This document shows positions 1 to 6,458 of a stretch of 11,213 nt of DNA, piece by piece (positions within the stretch are counted from its first letter, which is position 1; each line of letters opens with the position of its first letter). This DNA is from an uncultured Clostridia bacterium. Lineage in GTDB: Bacteria; Bacillota; Clostridia; UMGS1883. The notes beneath the pieces are model-generated. The model was not told the DNA's origin. It searched no databases and was given only the letters and a program-made list of their open reading frames with translations. The position numbers were made by a program, and so were the translations under genes. Location of the stretch: positions 1-11,213 of the forward strand of contig CANQKL010000046.1 in the NCBI GenBank assembly GCA_947624455.1. Direction: 5' to 3'.

Positions 1-1
1 T

Positions 2-382
2 GATCTCAGGACCCGCAAACCAAACTGCGGCGTATATATGGATAATGTCACCATGCACACGGTTGAGCATCTATTTGCCACCTACATCCGTAATTCCGAA
101 ATAGGGGATAAGGTCATATATTTTGGACCAATGGGCTGCCGCACGGGCTTTTATCTGTTGACCAGAGATTTGGATAAGGAAGCGGTTCTCGCGGCCGTTT
201 TTGATACGCTGGAAAAAATTGTCGCCCATGAGGGTCAGGTTTTTGGCGCAAAGCGCGAGGAATGTGGCAACTACCGGGAGCTTCAGCTTGAAAGCGCCAA
301 GGCCGAATGTGCCAGATACCTTGAAATACTCAGAAGCTATGAAAATATCGACTTTCTTTACAGGGGAGGGCCTAACGAATGA
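2..382 (+). CDS. luxS: S-ribosylhomocysteine lyase LuxS (5' partial)
   Basis: LuxS cleaves S-ribosylhomocysteine to homocysteine and 4,5-dihydroxy-2,3-pentanedione, the precursor of autoinducer AI-2; it is a cytoplasmic metal-dependent homodimer. The frame is open from base 2, reading DLRTRKPNCG, which corresponds to the conserved FD(I/L)R..PN segment of the family, so the gene starts upstream of the window and an ATG at 38 is internal. Seen in order: the metal-binding HTVEH motif, PMGCRTGFY containing the catalytic cysteine, and ECGNY, which supplies the third metal ligand (cysteine). The C-terminal end has the usual length. The last four bases overlap the start of the next gene (ATGA), which suggests translational coupling. 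Roughly 30 N-terminal residues are missing, judged against the usual family length of about 155. All expected active-site residues in the visible part are intact. Confidence 0.96.
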   Translation, partial: DLRTRKPNCGVYMDNVTMHTVEHLFATYIRNSEIGDKVIYFGPMGCRTGFYLLTRDLDKEAVLAAVFDTLEKIVAHEGQVFGAKREECGNYRELQLESAKAECARYLEILRSYENIDFLYRGGPNE

Positions 383-1077
383 TAGGTATTATCGGAGCGA
401 TGGATCTTGAGATAGACGGACTTAAAGCCAAAATGTCCGATCCCGAAACAAAAGTTATAAGCGGCATAAAGTTTACCGCGGGCGTTCTCTGCGGGACGCC
501 GGTCGTTACAGCGGTCTGCGGCATAGGCAAGGTCAATGCCGCCATGTGCGCTCAGACCATGATAATGTCATATGCTCCCGAAAAAATAATCAACACCGGA
601 GTGGCAGGCTCACTGAGCGCGGAGCTGGGAGTAGGCGATATCGCAATAGCTGACAGCGCCGTTGAACACGATATGGACACTACCGCCATCGGCGACGAAC
701 CCGGTCTTGTGTCGGTCAACGGTCAGCTATTAGTCCGTATTCCAACTGATACAGCGTTGACCGAGGGTCTTGCCAACGCGGCGGGTAATCTCGGGATAAA
801 GCATATTGTAGGAACAATAGCCTCAGGCGATCAGTTTATTTCCACAAGGGAGGCGAAAGCGCGCATAGCCGAAAAATTTAACGCCGTTGCCTGTGAAATG
901 GAGGGGGCGGCCATTGGTCACGTTTGCTATGCTAACAATGTTCCCTTTGCCGTTATACGTGCGATATCTGACAGTTTGACGGACGGCTCCAGTATGGAGT
1001 ATGAGCGGTTCAAGTTTTTGGCGGCGGATATGTCTAATAAAATGATATTTGAATCTTTGGGCGGCTTTGTTCGATGA
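379..1077 (+). CDS. mtnN: 5'-methylthioadenosine/S-adenosylhomocysteine nucleosidase
   Basis: Hydrolyses S-adenosylhomocysteine to adenine and S-ribosylhomocysteine (the LuxS substrate), and methylthioadenosine to adenine and methylthioribose. The 232-residue protein has the family's normal length. It opens with MIGIIGAMDLEID, where Glu11 matches the catalytic-site glutamate 12 of the E. coli enzyme. It also carries INTGVAGS, the nucleoside-binding CEMEGAA segment (Glu173 and Glu175) and RAISDS, with Asp198 at the place of the catalytic acid. The ATG overlaps the luxS stop, and a GGGGAGG ribosome binding site sits 8 bases upstream, within luxS. The two genes therefore form a compact unit for consecutive steps of the activated methyl cycle. 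No convincing intrinsic terminator follows; a CTTTGT/ACAAAG inverted repeat spans the stop codon but has no T-run. Confidence 0.96.
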   Translation: MIGIIGAMDLEIDGLKAKMSDPETKVISGIKFTAGVLCGTPVVTAVCGIGKVNAAMCAQTMIMSYAPEKIINTGVAGSLSAELGVGDIAIADSAVEHDMDTTAIGDEPGLVSVNGQLLVRIPTDTALTEGLANAAGNLGIKHIVGTIASGDQFISTREAKARIAEKFNAVACEMEGAAIGHVCYANNVPFAVIRAISDSLTDGSSMEYERFKFLAADMSNKMIFESLGGFVR

Positions 1078-1123
1078 GGACAAAGTTCCGCTGATAAAAT
1101 GTTAAAAATTAATTACAAAAGTA

Positions 1124-1152
1124 TTGCAATTATTACAAAGATGTGATATAAT
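1124..1152 (+). promoter_or_regulatory. Extended -10 sigma-A promoter for the M28 peptidase gene
   Basis: TTGCAA (1124-1129), a 17-base spacer and TATAAT (1147-1152) preceded by TG at 1144-1145 give an almost ideal vegetative promoter with an extended -10. The predicted start is near 1158-1160, leaving a leader of about 25 bases that carries the AAGGA ribosome binding site (1171-1175) before the ATG at 1185. This shows that the peptidase gene has its own promoter rather than relying on luxS-mtnN transcription. Confidence 0.8.
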
Positions 1153-1180
1153 GTTCCTGAAATCACAAGAAAGGAACATT
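1142..1180. repeat. Two interleaved inverted repeats over promoter and RBS
   Basis: Two inverted repeats interlock here. AATGTTCCT (1150-1158) and AGGAACATT (1172-1180) are perfect 9-base arms with 13 bases between. TGTGAT (1142-1147) and ATCACA (1162-1167) are 6-base arms with 14 bases between. The first starts inside the -10 box and ends over the ribosome binding site. The predicted transcription start lies at the end of the left 9-base arm, so an RNA hairpin is unlikely. A DNA-binding operator is the more natural reading, but no regulator is identified. Chance cannot be excluded in AT-rich DNA. Confidence 0.45.
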
Positions 1181-1184
1181 TATC

Positions 1185-2459
1185 ATGAAAAAACAGCTCT
1201 CGTTCATAATCTCCGCTTTGACTGTTTTCTGTGCCGCGAATGTCGCCGCCTTTACCGACGTGGGGGAGGATAGCCAATGGTATCAGGCGGTAAGCTGCCT
1301 TGGTACGAAAAAGATAGTCAACGGTTATCCTGACGGCAGTTTTATGCCGGATAGGCCGGTGACTGTCGGAGAACTGACCGCCCTTGTCAGCCGCGCGGCT
1401 GGGACGGAGTATGACGACAGCGTTTTTTCCCAGGCCGCTCCCGTAAGCCTTGACGAAATGAAAAGGTTTATTTTTTCCGACGGAGCCGCTGAGATAGGGG
1501 AGTCCCCGCTTGAAAAAGCCGCCACAAGAGGGGAAGCGGCGCAAATGATCTATGACGCGTACGCAAAGGCCGGTGTGGACAACATAAGCCATATCCTTAA
1601 CAGTATCAGCCGCGAGCCGCATCCCATAGGCTCCGTAGCCATTGAAAATGTTAAAAACTTTTTGACTGACGCTCTCGAAAGCTATGGCTATGAGGTGACG
1701 GGCCAGGACTTTGGATATATCAAAGAGTCTATTCCAGATAAGGCGATGCTTTTTACCGACGAATATGTTTTTGCCCCTGGCTCTCAGGCTCAGGACGGCG
1801 TAGCCACAAACGTGATAGGCATAAAGAAGGCTGCGGTAGAAACTGAGAAAACGGTTATAGTTTCCGCCCACTATGACACTACCTCCAAGGTCATTGGCGC
1901 AATAGACAACAGCTCCGGCGTTTCTGCTGTGGCGGAGCTGGCGCGCCAGCTTGCGGATGTGCCGCTAAATTACAATCTTGAAATAGTATTTTTCAGCGCG
2001 GAAGAGTTGAATCTGGGCGGCTCAAAATACTTTGCCAAAAATTTAACTCAGGAAGAAAGGCAAAATATTTTATTTAACATAAATATTGACTGCGTAGGTG
2101 AAAATAACTGGTATTTTCCGGAAGTGCGAACGAACAACGGACTTGGTAAGATCAGTGAATATGCACTTGAAGAACGGCCGGACATCGTGGAGCAATACGA
2201 ACTCTCAAAAACGCTGGTCAGTTCGTTTACGCCTGTCCTTGAAAAAAGTGGAATGGCGGTAAATCCGGAAATGATGCCAGCCAGCGACCATGTGTCTCTT
2301 GAACAAATCGGCATCCCAGCCATAGTCATGTATCAGAGGAACGACCGTAGAAAGGTCTGGGAGGACGAAGAAGCGGAAAAACTGGAAAATATAGATGTGA
2401 ACAAAATTTCCTATATCGTCGATGTGACGAAGGCTATGCTTATGTATAAAAATCAATAG
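1185..2459 (+). CDS. Exported SLH-domain M28 family metallopeptidase
   Basis: A predicted secreted zinc aminopeptidase or carboxypeptidase-like enzyme held in the cell envelope. Residues 1-22 form a signal peptide (MKKQ, hydrophobic core, AAFTD). Residues about 23-72 are an S-layer-homology repeat (FTDVGEDSQWY...NGYPDGSFMPDRPVTVGE), and about 80-128 look like a degenerate second repeat (TRGEAAQMIYDAY). The rest is a peptidase M28 domain with the full two-metal set: His229 and Asp231 (SAHYDT), Asp241 (AIDNSSG), Glu273-Glu274 (FSAEELN), Asp302 (NIDCVG) and His369 (ASDHV). The enzyme should therefore be active; its substrate cannot be read from the sequence. The start is supported by an AAGGA site and the signal peptide. 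The order SLH then catalytic domain puts the anchor at the N terminus, with one to two repeats rather than the usual three. Confidence 0.92.
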   Translation: MKKQLSFIISALTVFCAANVAAFTDVGEDSQWYQAVSCLGTKKIVNGYPDGSFMPDRPVTVGELTALVSRAAGTEYDDSVFSQAAPVSLDEMKRFIFSDGAAEIGESPLEKAATRGEAAQMIYDAYAKAGVDNISHILNSISREPHPIGSVAIENVKNFLTDALESYGYEVTGQDFGYIKESIPDKAMLFTDEYVFAPGSQAQDGVATNVIGIKKAAVETEKTVIVSAHYDTTSKVIGAIDNSSGVSAVAELARQLADVPLNYNLEIVFFSAEELNLGGSKYFAKNLTQEERQNILFNINIDCVGENNWYFPEVRTNNGLGKISEYALEERPDIVEQYELSKTLVSSFTPVLEKSGMAVNPEMMPASDHVSLEQIGIPAIVMYQRNDRRKVWEDEEAEKLENIDVNKISYIVDVTKAMLMYKNQ

Positions 2460-2475
2460 GGAACTCCCTTTTGAT

Positions 2476-2515
2476 AAAAAACATACAATCCCGGGGCACG
2501 TACCCGGGATTGTAT
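2476..2515 (-). terminator. Strong intrinsic terminator between convergent genes
   Basis: A perfect 13-base stem (ATACAATCCCGGG at 2483-2495 and its complement at 2503-2515) with a 7-base loop is followed on the minus strand by six T residues (2481-2476). It begins 8 bases after the stop of the minus-strand SLH gene, so it terminates that operon. The plus-strand side lacks a T-run, but the same hairpin could still slow transcripts from the M28 gene. A small AGGG/CCCT hairpin with TTTT at 2458-2472 may serve the plus strand. Confidence 0.88.
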
Positions 2516-2522
2516 ACTATAA

Positions 2523-3530
2523 TCACTGCATATTTGCATATGTAACATTCGAATTTTGATAATATACGGCCTTGCCTCCATCGGCATATTCGCTCATGCA
2601 GAGGTGGGAAAGGCTGTAAGTCTGGCTCAGCATCTTATTTATATCCTGCCATGCGGCGATGGAATCGGGAGCCTCTCCGTCGTACAGGCCCAGCTCTCGG
2701 CCGCAGGTAAGGTAGCCCTCGGGCCAGCCGCCGAGACTTTCGGCATAGCCGCCGTAGCCCAGCGAACATATAAGCATCTTGACTGCCGCCGCCTTAGTGA
2801 CAGGACTGTCGGGCAGGAATTTTCCGTTGCCCGCGCCGTTTATTACCTTCAAGGCGCAGAGTTCGTCAATGGAATTTTTCGCGTAGTCGCCGCTGAACAC
2901 ATCAGAAAACGGGTATTCCTTGAAGCTGATCGCCTGCACGGCCTTTTCCAACGGGGGCAGCAAGTTCCTGATAAGGACGCACATATTGGCGCGGCTCACT
3001 GTATCGTCACTGTTGAACCGCAAACCCGCGCTCAGATCCTTTGTCTTACCTGCGCCGCCGACCAACGCGCCTACCGCCGGATATACCGTATCTTTCGCCG
3101 GCTCAAGCGTGGCCCCGTATACCGCGCCCTCAAGCTGGAAGTAATTTATCGCCGTAGCGATGCGTACGGAATAGCTGTTCCCGCCTTTCAAACCGGTAAA
3201 CTTGAATTCACCCTCGCTTATGGGGCCTACCATATTTACGGGACAACCGGGAATTTCGTTTGAGGTGACATACCTTTCCTCGGTATTGTCGTAAAGGGAG
3301 ATAAAGTACTCCATTTTATTTGCTTTTTCCGCCTCAAAACGCACTACCAGCGCGTTCTCATCGCTGCTTAGAATTATCTCGCCGCTCTGTATAGTTTTGT
3401 TTTTATCTCTGACCAGGTTGCCCGCGGGCTGGTTGTGAAACTCCCCCTCGACAGGGAGCTTGAGGGTTTCGGCCTGAGCGGACGAAAACAACAGAACGCT
3501 CGAAATTATAGCCGCGAATATTTTCTTCAT
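2523..3530 (-). CDS. Exported SLH-domain surface protein
   Basis: A 335-residue secreted protein. Residues 1-20 are a signal peptide (MKKIFAAIISSVLLFSSAQA). About 21-145 look like an all-beta region rich in alternating hydrophobic residues, with no family I recognise. From about 150 there are SLH repeats: the end of one (FNSDDTVSRANMCVLI, 172-187), a clear one (FSDVFSGDYAKNSIDELCALKVING.GNGKFLPDSPVTKAAAVKML, about 208-253) and a third, divergent one (WPEGYLTCGRELGLYDG). The protein probably binds the cell-wall secondary polymer or S-layer. The start is the ATG at 3530: GGAGG lies 8 bases upstream, and the in-frame ATG at 3545 overlaps that site. It is the last gene of the sigma/anti-sigma unit, with no terminator between, so it is plausibly an output or sensor partner of that sigma factor. 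That role is an inference. Confidence 0.87.
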   Translation of the reverse strand: MKKIFAAIISSVLLFSSAQAETLKLPVEGEFHNQPAGNLVRDKNKTIQSGEIILSSDENALVVRFEAEKANKMEYFISLYDNTEERYVTSNEIPGCPVNMVGPISEGEFKFTGLKGGNSYSVRIATAINYFQLEGAVYGATLEPAKDTVYPAVGALVGGAGKTKDLSAGLRFNSDDTVSRANMCVLIRNLLPPLEKAVQAISFKEYPFSDVFSGDYAKNSIDELCALKVINGAGNGKFLPDSPVTKAAAVKMLICSLGYGGYAESLGGWPEGYLTCGRELGLYDGEAPDSIAAWQDINKMLSQTYSLSHLCMSEYADGGKAVYYQNSNVTYANMQ

Positions 3531-3554
3531 AATTGCTGCCTCCATTGAAAAAAT

Positions 3555-3581
3555 TTTTATGACTTAAATTTTATGACTTAA
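3555..3581. repeat. 13-base tandem direct repeat before SLH gene
   Basis: TTTTATGACTTAA occurs at 3555-3567 and again at 3569-3581, one base apart (14-base period). On the minus strand the first copy reached contains the stop of the possible small peptide gene, and the second lies in the leader of the SLH gene, 12-25 bases before its GGAGG. It may be a duplicated protein or RNA binding site, or simply a local duplication. Confidence 0.55.
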
Positions 3582-3642
3582 TATGTGCATAAGGACTTTG
3601 CTTCAGCAATAACGGCCCAAAGGAATCGCCTCCTTTTCTCAT
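3571..3642 (-). CDS. Possible 23-residue micropeptide in the sigma operon
   Basis: An open frame of 23 codons begins at the ATG at 3642 and ends with TAA at 3571. It starts MRKGGDSFGPLLLK and ends AHIKS. A perfect AGGAGG lies 7 bases before the ATG and only a few bases after the stop of the upstream anti-sigma-like gene. The stop is 40 bases before the SLH gene start. No signal peptide or membrane segment is visible; it is basic and has a short leucine run. The ideal ribosome binding site argues for translation, possibly as a leader or coupling peptide. Against it: at this length an open frame can occur by chance, and the AGGAGG may be part of another structure. I know no homologue. Confidence 0.4.
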   Translation of the reverse strand: MRKGGDSFGPLLLKQSPYAHIKS

Positions 3643-3659
3643 AAATTTACCTCCTGTAA

Positions 3660-4352
3660 TTATACTAAATTTACTCTGCTTGCAATTTCAAAAAGAAATT
3701 TCTTAGGTATATTGCCGTCTATAATATATGGGCAATCGTCCTCATACCATAATAAGATGTTATGATCTGGATTTTTAATATAAATAGCCTGACAATCACC
3801 GAGTTCTGTTTCCTCGATTGTTCCGCCCTCGGTATCCACATTAGGTTCGCTTCCTTTATATCCAAGGTGAAATGTGAACCACAATTTTTCCGTTTCATTA
3901 GGGGACTCTTTTTCAAATAGCATAAATTCCGATATCGAGAGCTTGGTGGTCCAATGGTCCGCACATACAAACCCTTCTGGAACATAGCCAAGGCTTACAA
4001 ATTCTCCGATGTAGAAATTTTCAGTGTTGTTAACAAAAGAAAACTTTGTGCCAGGCGCATCTTTGTCAAAAAAGTAGCTGATGAACTGTTCCCTTACGGC
4101 CTCCACGCTCATGGCGGTTCCCACCGACCCCACAAGCAGAGCCGCCATAATACAGGCCGCCCACCTGAAAATCGGCAAACGGGCGGGGCCAGGCCCGATC
4201 CGGCCCAGGGGAGCCATGGCCCTGCTGTACCCTCGGGAGTGCCGTATCTTTTCAGCGGGGCAGACGAGACTTTCCCCCAGCTCACAGGCGGCCTCCCTTG
4301 CGGCCTGGGTCAGGACAAGGTCTAAAACGCCGCCGCTATCAAGATCATTCAT
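3660..4352 (-). CDS. Membrane-anchored putative anti-sigma factor, DUF4367-like
   Basis: The predicted product is a single-pass protein of 230 residues. The N-terminal cytoplasmic part (1-60) contains IRHSRGYSRAMAPL, resembling the FS..Y...M segment seen in DUF4367/DUF4179-type regulators of clostridial sigma operons. A transmembrane segment spans about 62-82. The outer domain (about 83-230) includes GYVPEGF, typical of DUF4367. The zinc anti-sigma HxxxCxxC motif is absent. The start chosen is the ATG at 4352, with GGAGG 9 bases upstream; the frame extends to a TTG at 4379 without a better site. It overlaps the sigma gene by 8 bases, so the two are translationally coupled. The likely role is to hold the sigma factor at the membrane until an envelope signal arrives; that function is inferred from position and topology. 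Confidence 0.8.
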   Translation of the reverse strand: MNDLDSGGVLDLVLTQAAREAACELGESLVCPAEKIRHSRGYSRAMAPLGRIGPGPARLPIFRWAACIMAALLVGSVGTAMSVEAVREQFISYFFDKDAPGTKFSFVNNTENFYIGEFVSLGYVPEGFVCADHWTTKLSISEFMLFEKESPNETEKLWFTFHLGYKGSEPNVDTEGGTIEETELGDCQAIYIKNPDHNILLWYEDDCPYIIDGNIPKKFLFEIASRVNLV

Positions 4353-4905
4353 GCAGGTATTCCTCCAATCTTTCGGCAAGAATCGCTCTTGCGCGATTAT
4401 AACGTTTTCTTACAGTTTCGGCGCTGATGTTCAGGATGGCCGCCACTTCGTCGGTGCTATGGTCGTAAACCGCTTTCATCAGAAACACATCCTGATAGAT
4501 CGGCTTCAACCTAAGAACCTCCTGCTTGATTTTATCAATCAGCTCCCGCTTCAGCAGTATTTCCGGCGGCCCTGGCCCTAAGTCCTGAAGGCTGTCCCTT
4601 TCGTCGTCGTCAACGGACAGTTCGCGCAAGGCGGCTTTACCCCGCAGGCGGAGCATATCCATAGCCACGTTCCGACAGATTATCTCCAGATACTTCTTTG
4701 TGGCGGGGACATTGTCGATATTGATTTTTTCAATATTTTTTATGGCCCGGACAAAAGTCTCCTGTTCGGCGTCCTCCGCCAGGTACTTGTCCTGGAGCAG
4801 CTTCATCGCTATTATGTACACCAAATCGCCATAGTCGCTGTAAAGACTTTCAAGTCTTTTGTATTGCGGATTGCTCAGAATAGGCAGATGTATTCTCTTT
4901 CGCAT
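4345..4905 (-). CDS. ECF-type RNA polymerase sigma factor
   Basis: A 186-residue group IV (ECF) sigma factor that would direct RNA polymerase to a small regulon. Region 2 spans about 18-92: LYSDYGDLVYIIAMKLL, then AEDAEQETFVRAIKNI for core binding, then YLEIICRNVAMDMLRLRGK for -10 recognition. A linker rich in Asp, Gly and Pro follows (100-115). Region 4 spans about 125-178, with the helix-turn-helix STDEVAAILNISAETVRKRYNRARAIL. No region 1 or 3 is present, as expected. An AGGA site precedes the ATG by about 8 bases. It is the first gene of the minus-strand unit that continues with the membrane protein and the SLH protein. I could not find a convincing -35/-10 pair or a clear ECF self-recognition promoter upstream. 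Confidence 0.93.
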   Translation of the reverse strand: MRKRIHLPILSNPQYKRLESLYSDYGDLVYIIAMKLLQDKYLAEDAEQETFVRAIKNIEKINIDNVPATKKYLEIICRNVAMDMLRLRGKAALRELSVDDDERDSLQDLGPGPPEILLKRELIDKIKQEVLRLKPIYQDVFLMKAVYDHSTDEVAAILNISAETVRKRYNRARAILAERLEEYLHE

Positions 4906-4942
4906 TGGTAAATCCTCACATTTGATTTTCCCTTTTATATAA

Positions 4943-4992
4943 TTAACGTTAAATTATGCCATTTTGGGACAAAAAATTTGTTAATTTTTTGT
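4943..4992. repeat. AT-rich inverted repeat and palindrome upstream of sigma gene
   Basis: The intergenic DNA before the sigma gene holds a perfect 10-base palindrome, TTAACGTTAA (4943-4952), and a 10-base-arm inverted repeat (ACAAAAAATT at 4969-4978, AATTTTTTGT at 4983-4992, 4-base loop). These lie where the sigma operon promoter should be. They could be operator sites, or the AT repeat could help end purA transcription. AT-rich composition makes chance matches easier. Confidence 0.4.
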
Positions 4993-5001
4993 AAACAGTC
5001 A

Positions 5002-5035
5002 GGGCAGGAAAGCCAAAATATGGCTGTTCCTGCCC
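5002..5035 (-). terminator. Putative purA terminator hairpin
   Basis: GGGCAGGAAAGCCA (5002-5015) pairs with 5021-5035 through 14 pairs and one bulged base, with a 5-base loop. It lies 55 bases after the purA stop in the minus direction. The bases after the stem on that strand (TGACTGTTTAC) are only weakly T-rich, so termination may be imperfect or need the AT-rich inverted repeat just beyond. On the plus strand the hairpin has no T-run either. Confidence 0.55.
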
Positions 5036-5089
5036 ATAAAAATCGAATATTTTATCACAGAAAAATTTTACACCGCCCCAACCGGCGAG

Positions 5090-6361
5090 TTATCTCTCCA
5101 GGTTTTGCGTTCGGTCTGGGCCGACGCCCACCATGGAAACCTTCACATCGCAAAGCTCCTCGATGCGCCGGATGTAGTTCTTAGCGTTTTCGGGCAGCTC
5201 GTCAAAGCTCTTCGCCTTGCTGATGTCGCCCTCCCATCCGGGCATTGTCTCGTATACCGGCTCGCACTGGGCGAGTATTTCCAGAGAGTAGGGGAACTCG
5301 GTGATAAGCTCGCCCTTGTATTTGTAGCCCACGCAGATCTTAATGTCGCCCAAATTGGCGAGGGTGTCTATCTTATTTACCGCTATACTTGTGAGGCTGC
5401 TCGTGCGAACCGCAAATTTTACTATAACAGCGTCAAACCAGCCTGTTCTTCTGGGGCGGCCGGTGGTGGTGCCGAACTCGCCGCCGCGGTTGCGGATAAG
5501 GTCGCCGGTCTCGTCAAAAAGCTCGGTGGGGAAGGGACCCTTACCCACGCGAGTGGTGTACGCCTTTACAACGCCGATGCACTCGTCAATGGCGGTTGGG
5601 CCAATGCCCGCGCCAATGCATACGCCGCCGCTTACCGGATGAGATGAAGTTACATAAGGGTATGTACCCAAATCAATGTCCAGCAGCGTTGCCTGCGCGC
5701 CTTCAAACAGCACCCTTTTACCGGCTTTAACAGCCTCGTGAAGGAGTACTGTGCAATCGGCCATATATGGGGCCAGCCGCTTAGCGTAGCCGACATACTC
5801 CTCAACATAATCCTCGTACTTTAGAGGAGCCTCGCCGTAAACCTTTTCAATAAACAGATTTTTCATGTTGAGATTTTCTCTAAATCTCCTGCGGAAAATC
5901 TCCTCGTCCACAAACTCGTGCATACGTATGCCGATGCGCTCGGCCTTATCCATATAACAGGGGCCTATGCCGCGCTTGGTAGTGCCAATCTCGGCGCTGC
6001 CACGGGCTTTTTCGCTCAGACCGTCAAGTGCTATATGGTAAGGAAGTATAACATGAGCGCGGGCGTCGATCTTGAGGTTGCTGACGTCGACCCCGCGAGA
6101 AGTAAGCATATCTATTTCCTCAAGCAGAACCTTTGGGTCAACGACCACGCCGTTGCCTATGAGACAAAGCGTGTTGGGATAAAGTATGCCCGACGGCGTA
6201 AGATGAAGCTTATACTGCTGACCGTCGGCTTCTACGGTATGACCCGCATTGTTGCCGCCCTGAGAACGCACTACAACGTCGCTCTGTCCAGCCAGTATGT
6301 CAATTACTTTTCCCTTGCCTTCGTCGCCCCATTGGGCGCCCATTACAACTTTAGTTGGCAT
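5090..6361 (-). CDS. purA: Adenylosuccinate synthetase
   Basis: Joins IMP and aspartate with GTP to make adenylosuccinate, the first committed step of AMP synthesis; cytoplasmic homodimer. The 423-residue protein has full family length. It shows QWGDEGKGK near the N terminus with catalytic Asp13, NNAGHT with catalytic His41, GTTKRGIGPCY around 127-137 (IMP binding), and TTTGRPRR near residue 300 (substrate loop). The ATG at 6361 follows AGGAGG at a spacing of 8 bases. The gene has its own consensus promoter. It is not beside purB or other purine genes here. In the minus direction it follows the recombinase gene, and because no GC-rich terminator separates them, some read-through from that gene is possible. 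All key residues look intact. Confidence 0.98.
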   Translation of the reverse strand: MPTKVVMGAQWGDEGKGKVIDILAGQSDVVVRSQGGNNAGHTVEADGQQYKLHLTPSGILYPNTLCLIGNGVVVDPKVLLEEIDMLTSRGVDVSNLKIDARAHVILPYHIALDGLSEKARGSAEIGTTKRGIGPCYMDKAERIGIRMHEFVDEEIFRRRFRENLNMKNLFIEKVYGEAPLKYEDYVEEYVGYAKRLAPYMADCTVLLHEAVKAGKRVLFEGAQATLLDIDLGTYPYVTSSHPVSGGVCIGAGIGPTAIDECIGVVKAYTTRVGKGPFPTELFDETGDLIRNRGGEFGTTTGRPRRTGWFDAVIVKFAVRTSSLTSIAVNKIDTLANLGDIKICVGYKYKGELITEFPYSLEILAQCEPVYETMPGWEGDISKAKSFDELPENAKNYIRRIEELCDVKVSMVGVGPDRTQNLER

Positions 6362-6385
6362 ATTACATTCCTCCTGAGAAATACT

Positions 6386-6402
6386 TGCGGTCTATGACCG
6401 CA
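6386..6402 (-). promoter_or_regulatory. Hairpin in the purA leader
   Basis: TGCGGTC and GACCGCA form a perfect 7-base stem with a 3-base loop, between the predicted transcription start (about 6406) and the AGGAGG at 6371-6376. There is no T-run after it, so it is not an intrinsic terminator. It does not resemble a PurBox or a purine riboswitch, both of which need other sequence. It could stabilise the 5' end of the mRNA or bind a regulator. Confidence 0.45.
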
Positions 6403-6412
6403 CACCTTTTTT

Positions 6413-6441
6413 ATTATAGCAAAAAAGTCGGAAAAAATCAA
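6413..6441 (-). promoter_or_regulatory. Sigma-A promoter for purA
   Basis: On the minus strand TTGATT (6441-6436), a 17-base spacer and TATAAT (6418-6413) form a near-consensus vegetative promoter about 52 bases upstream of the purA ATG. The predicted start near 6406 gives a leader that contains the 7-base hairpin and the ribosome binding site. Confidence 0.83.
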
Positions 6442-6458
6442 CACAAAATTTAAAATTT

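Noticed and set aside
1142..1167. TGTGA...TCACA as a CRP/FNR box
   Set aside because: The half-sites are 16 bases apart rather than the 4-6 of CRP/FNR sites, so a standard site of that family is not supported.
1113..1871. Long minus-strand open frame opposite the M28 gene
   Set aside because: It lies antisense to a gene with signal peptide, domains and a promoter; its product shows no family features and it has no good ribosome binding site.
2483..2515. Hairpin as terminator mainly for the plus-strand M28 gene
   Set aside because: The six-T run is on the minus-strand side, so the main role is for the SLH operon.
2556..3263. Plus-strand open frame of 235 codons
   Set aside because: Antisense shadow of the SLH gene, which has recognisable repeats, a signal peptide and a terminator in the right place.
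3531..3545. Earlier ATG for the SLH gene at 3545
   Set aside because: It overlaps the GGAGG used by the ATG at 3530, and the signal peptide begins cleanly at 3530.
3954..4581. Plus-strand open frames opposite the sigma and anti-sigma genes
   Set aside because: Low-complexity, basic and proline-rich translations typical of antisense reading; the minus-strand genes have clear domains.
5105..5647. Plus-strand open frames over the purA 3' half
   Set aside because: Shadow frames favoured by the codon composition of purA; no motif or start signal supports them.
5918..6397. Plus-strand open frame over the purA 5' half
   Set aside because: Antisense to purA, a fully conserved gene; it also crosses the purA leader.
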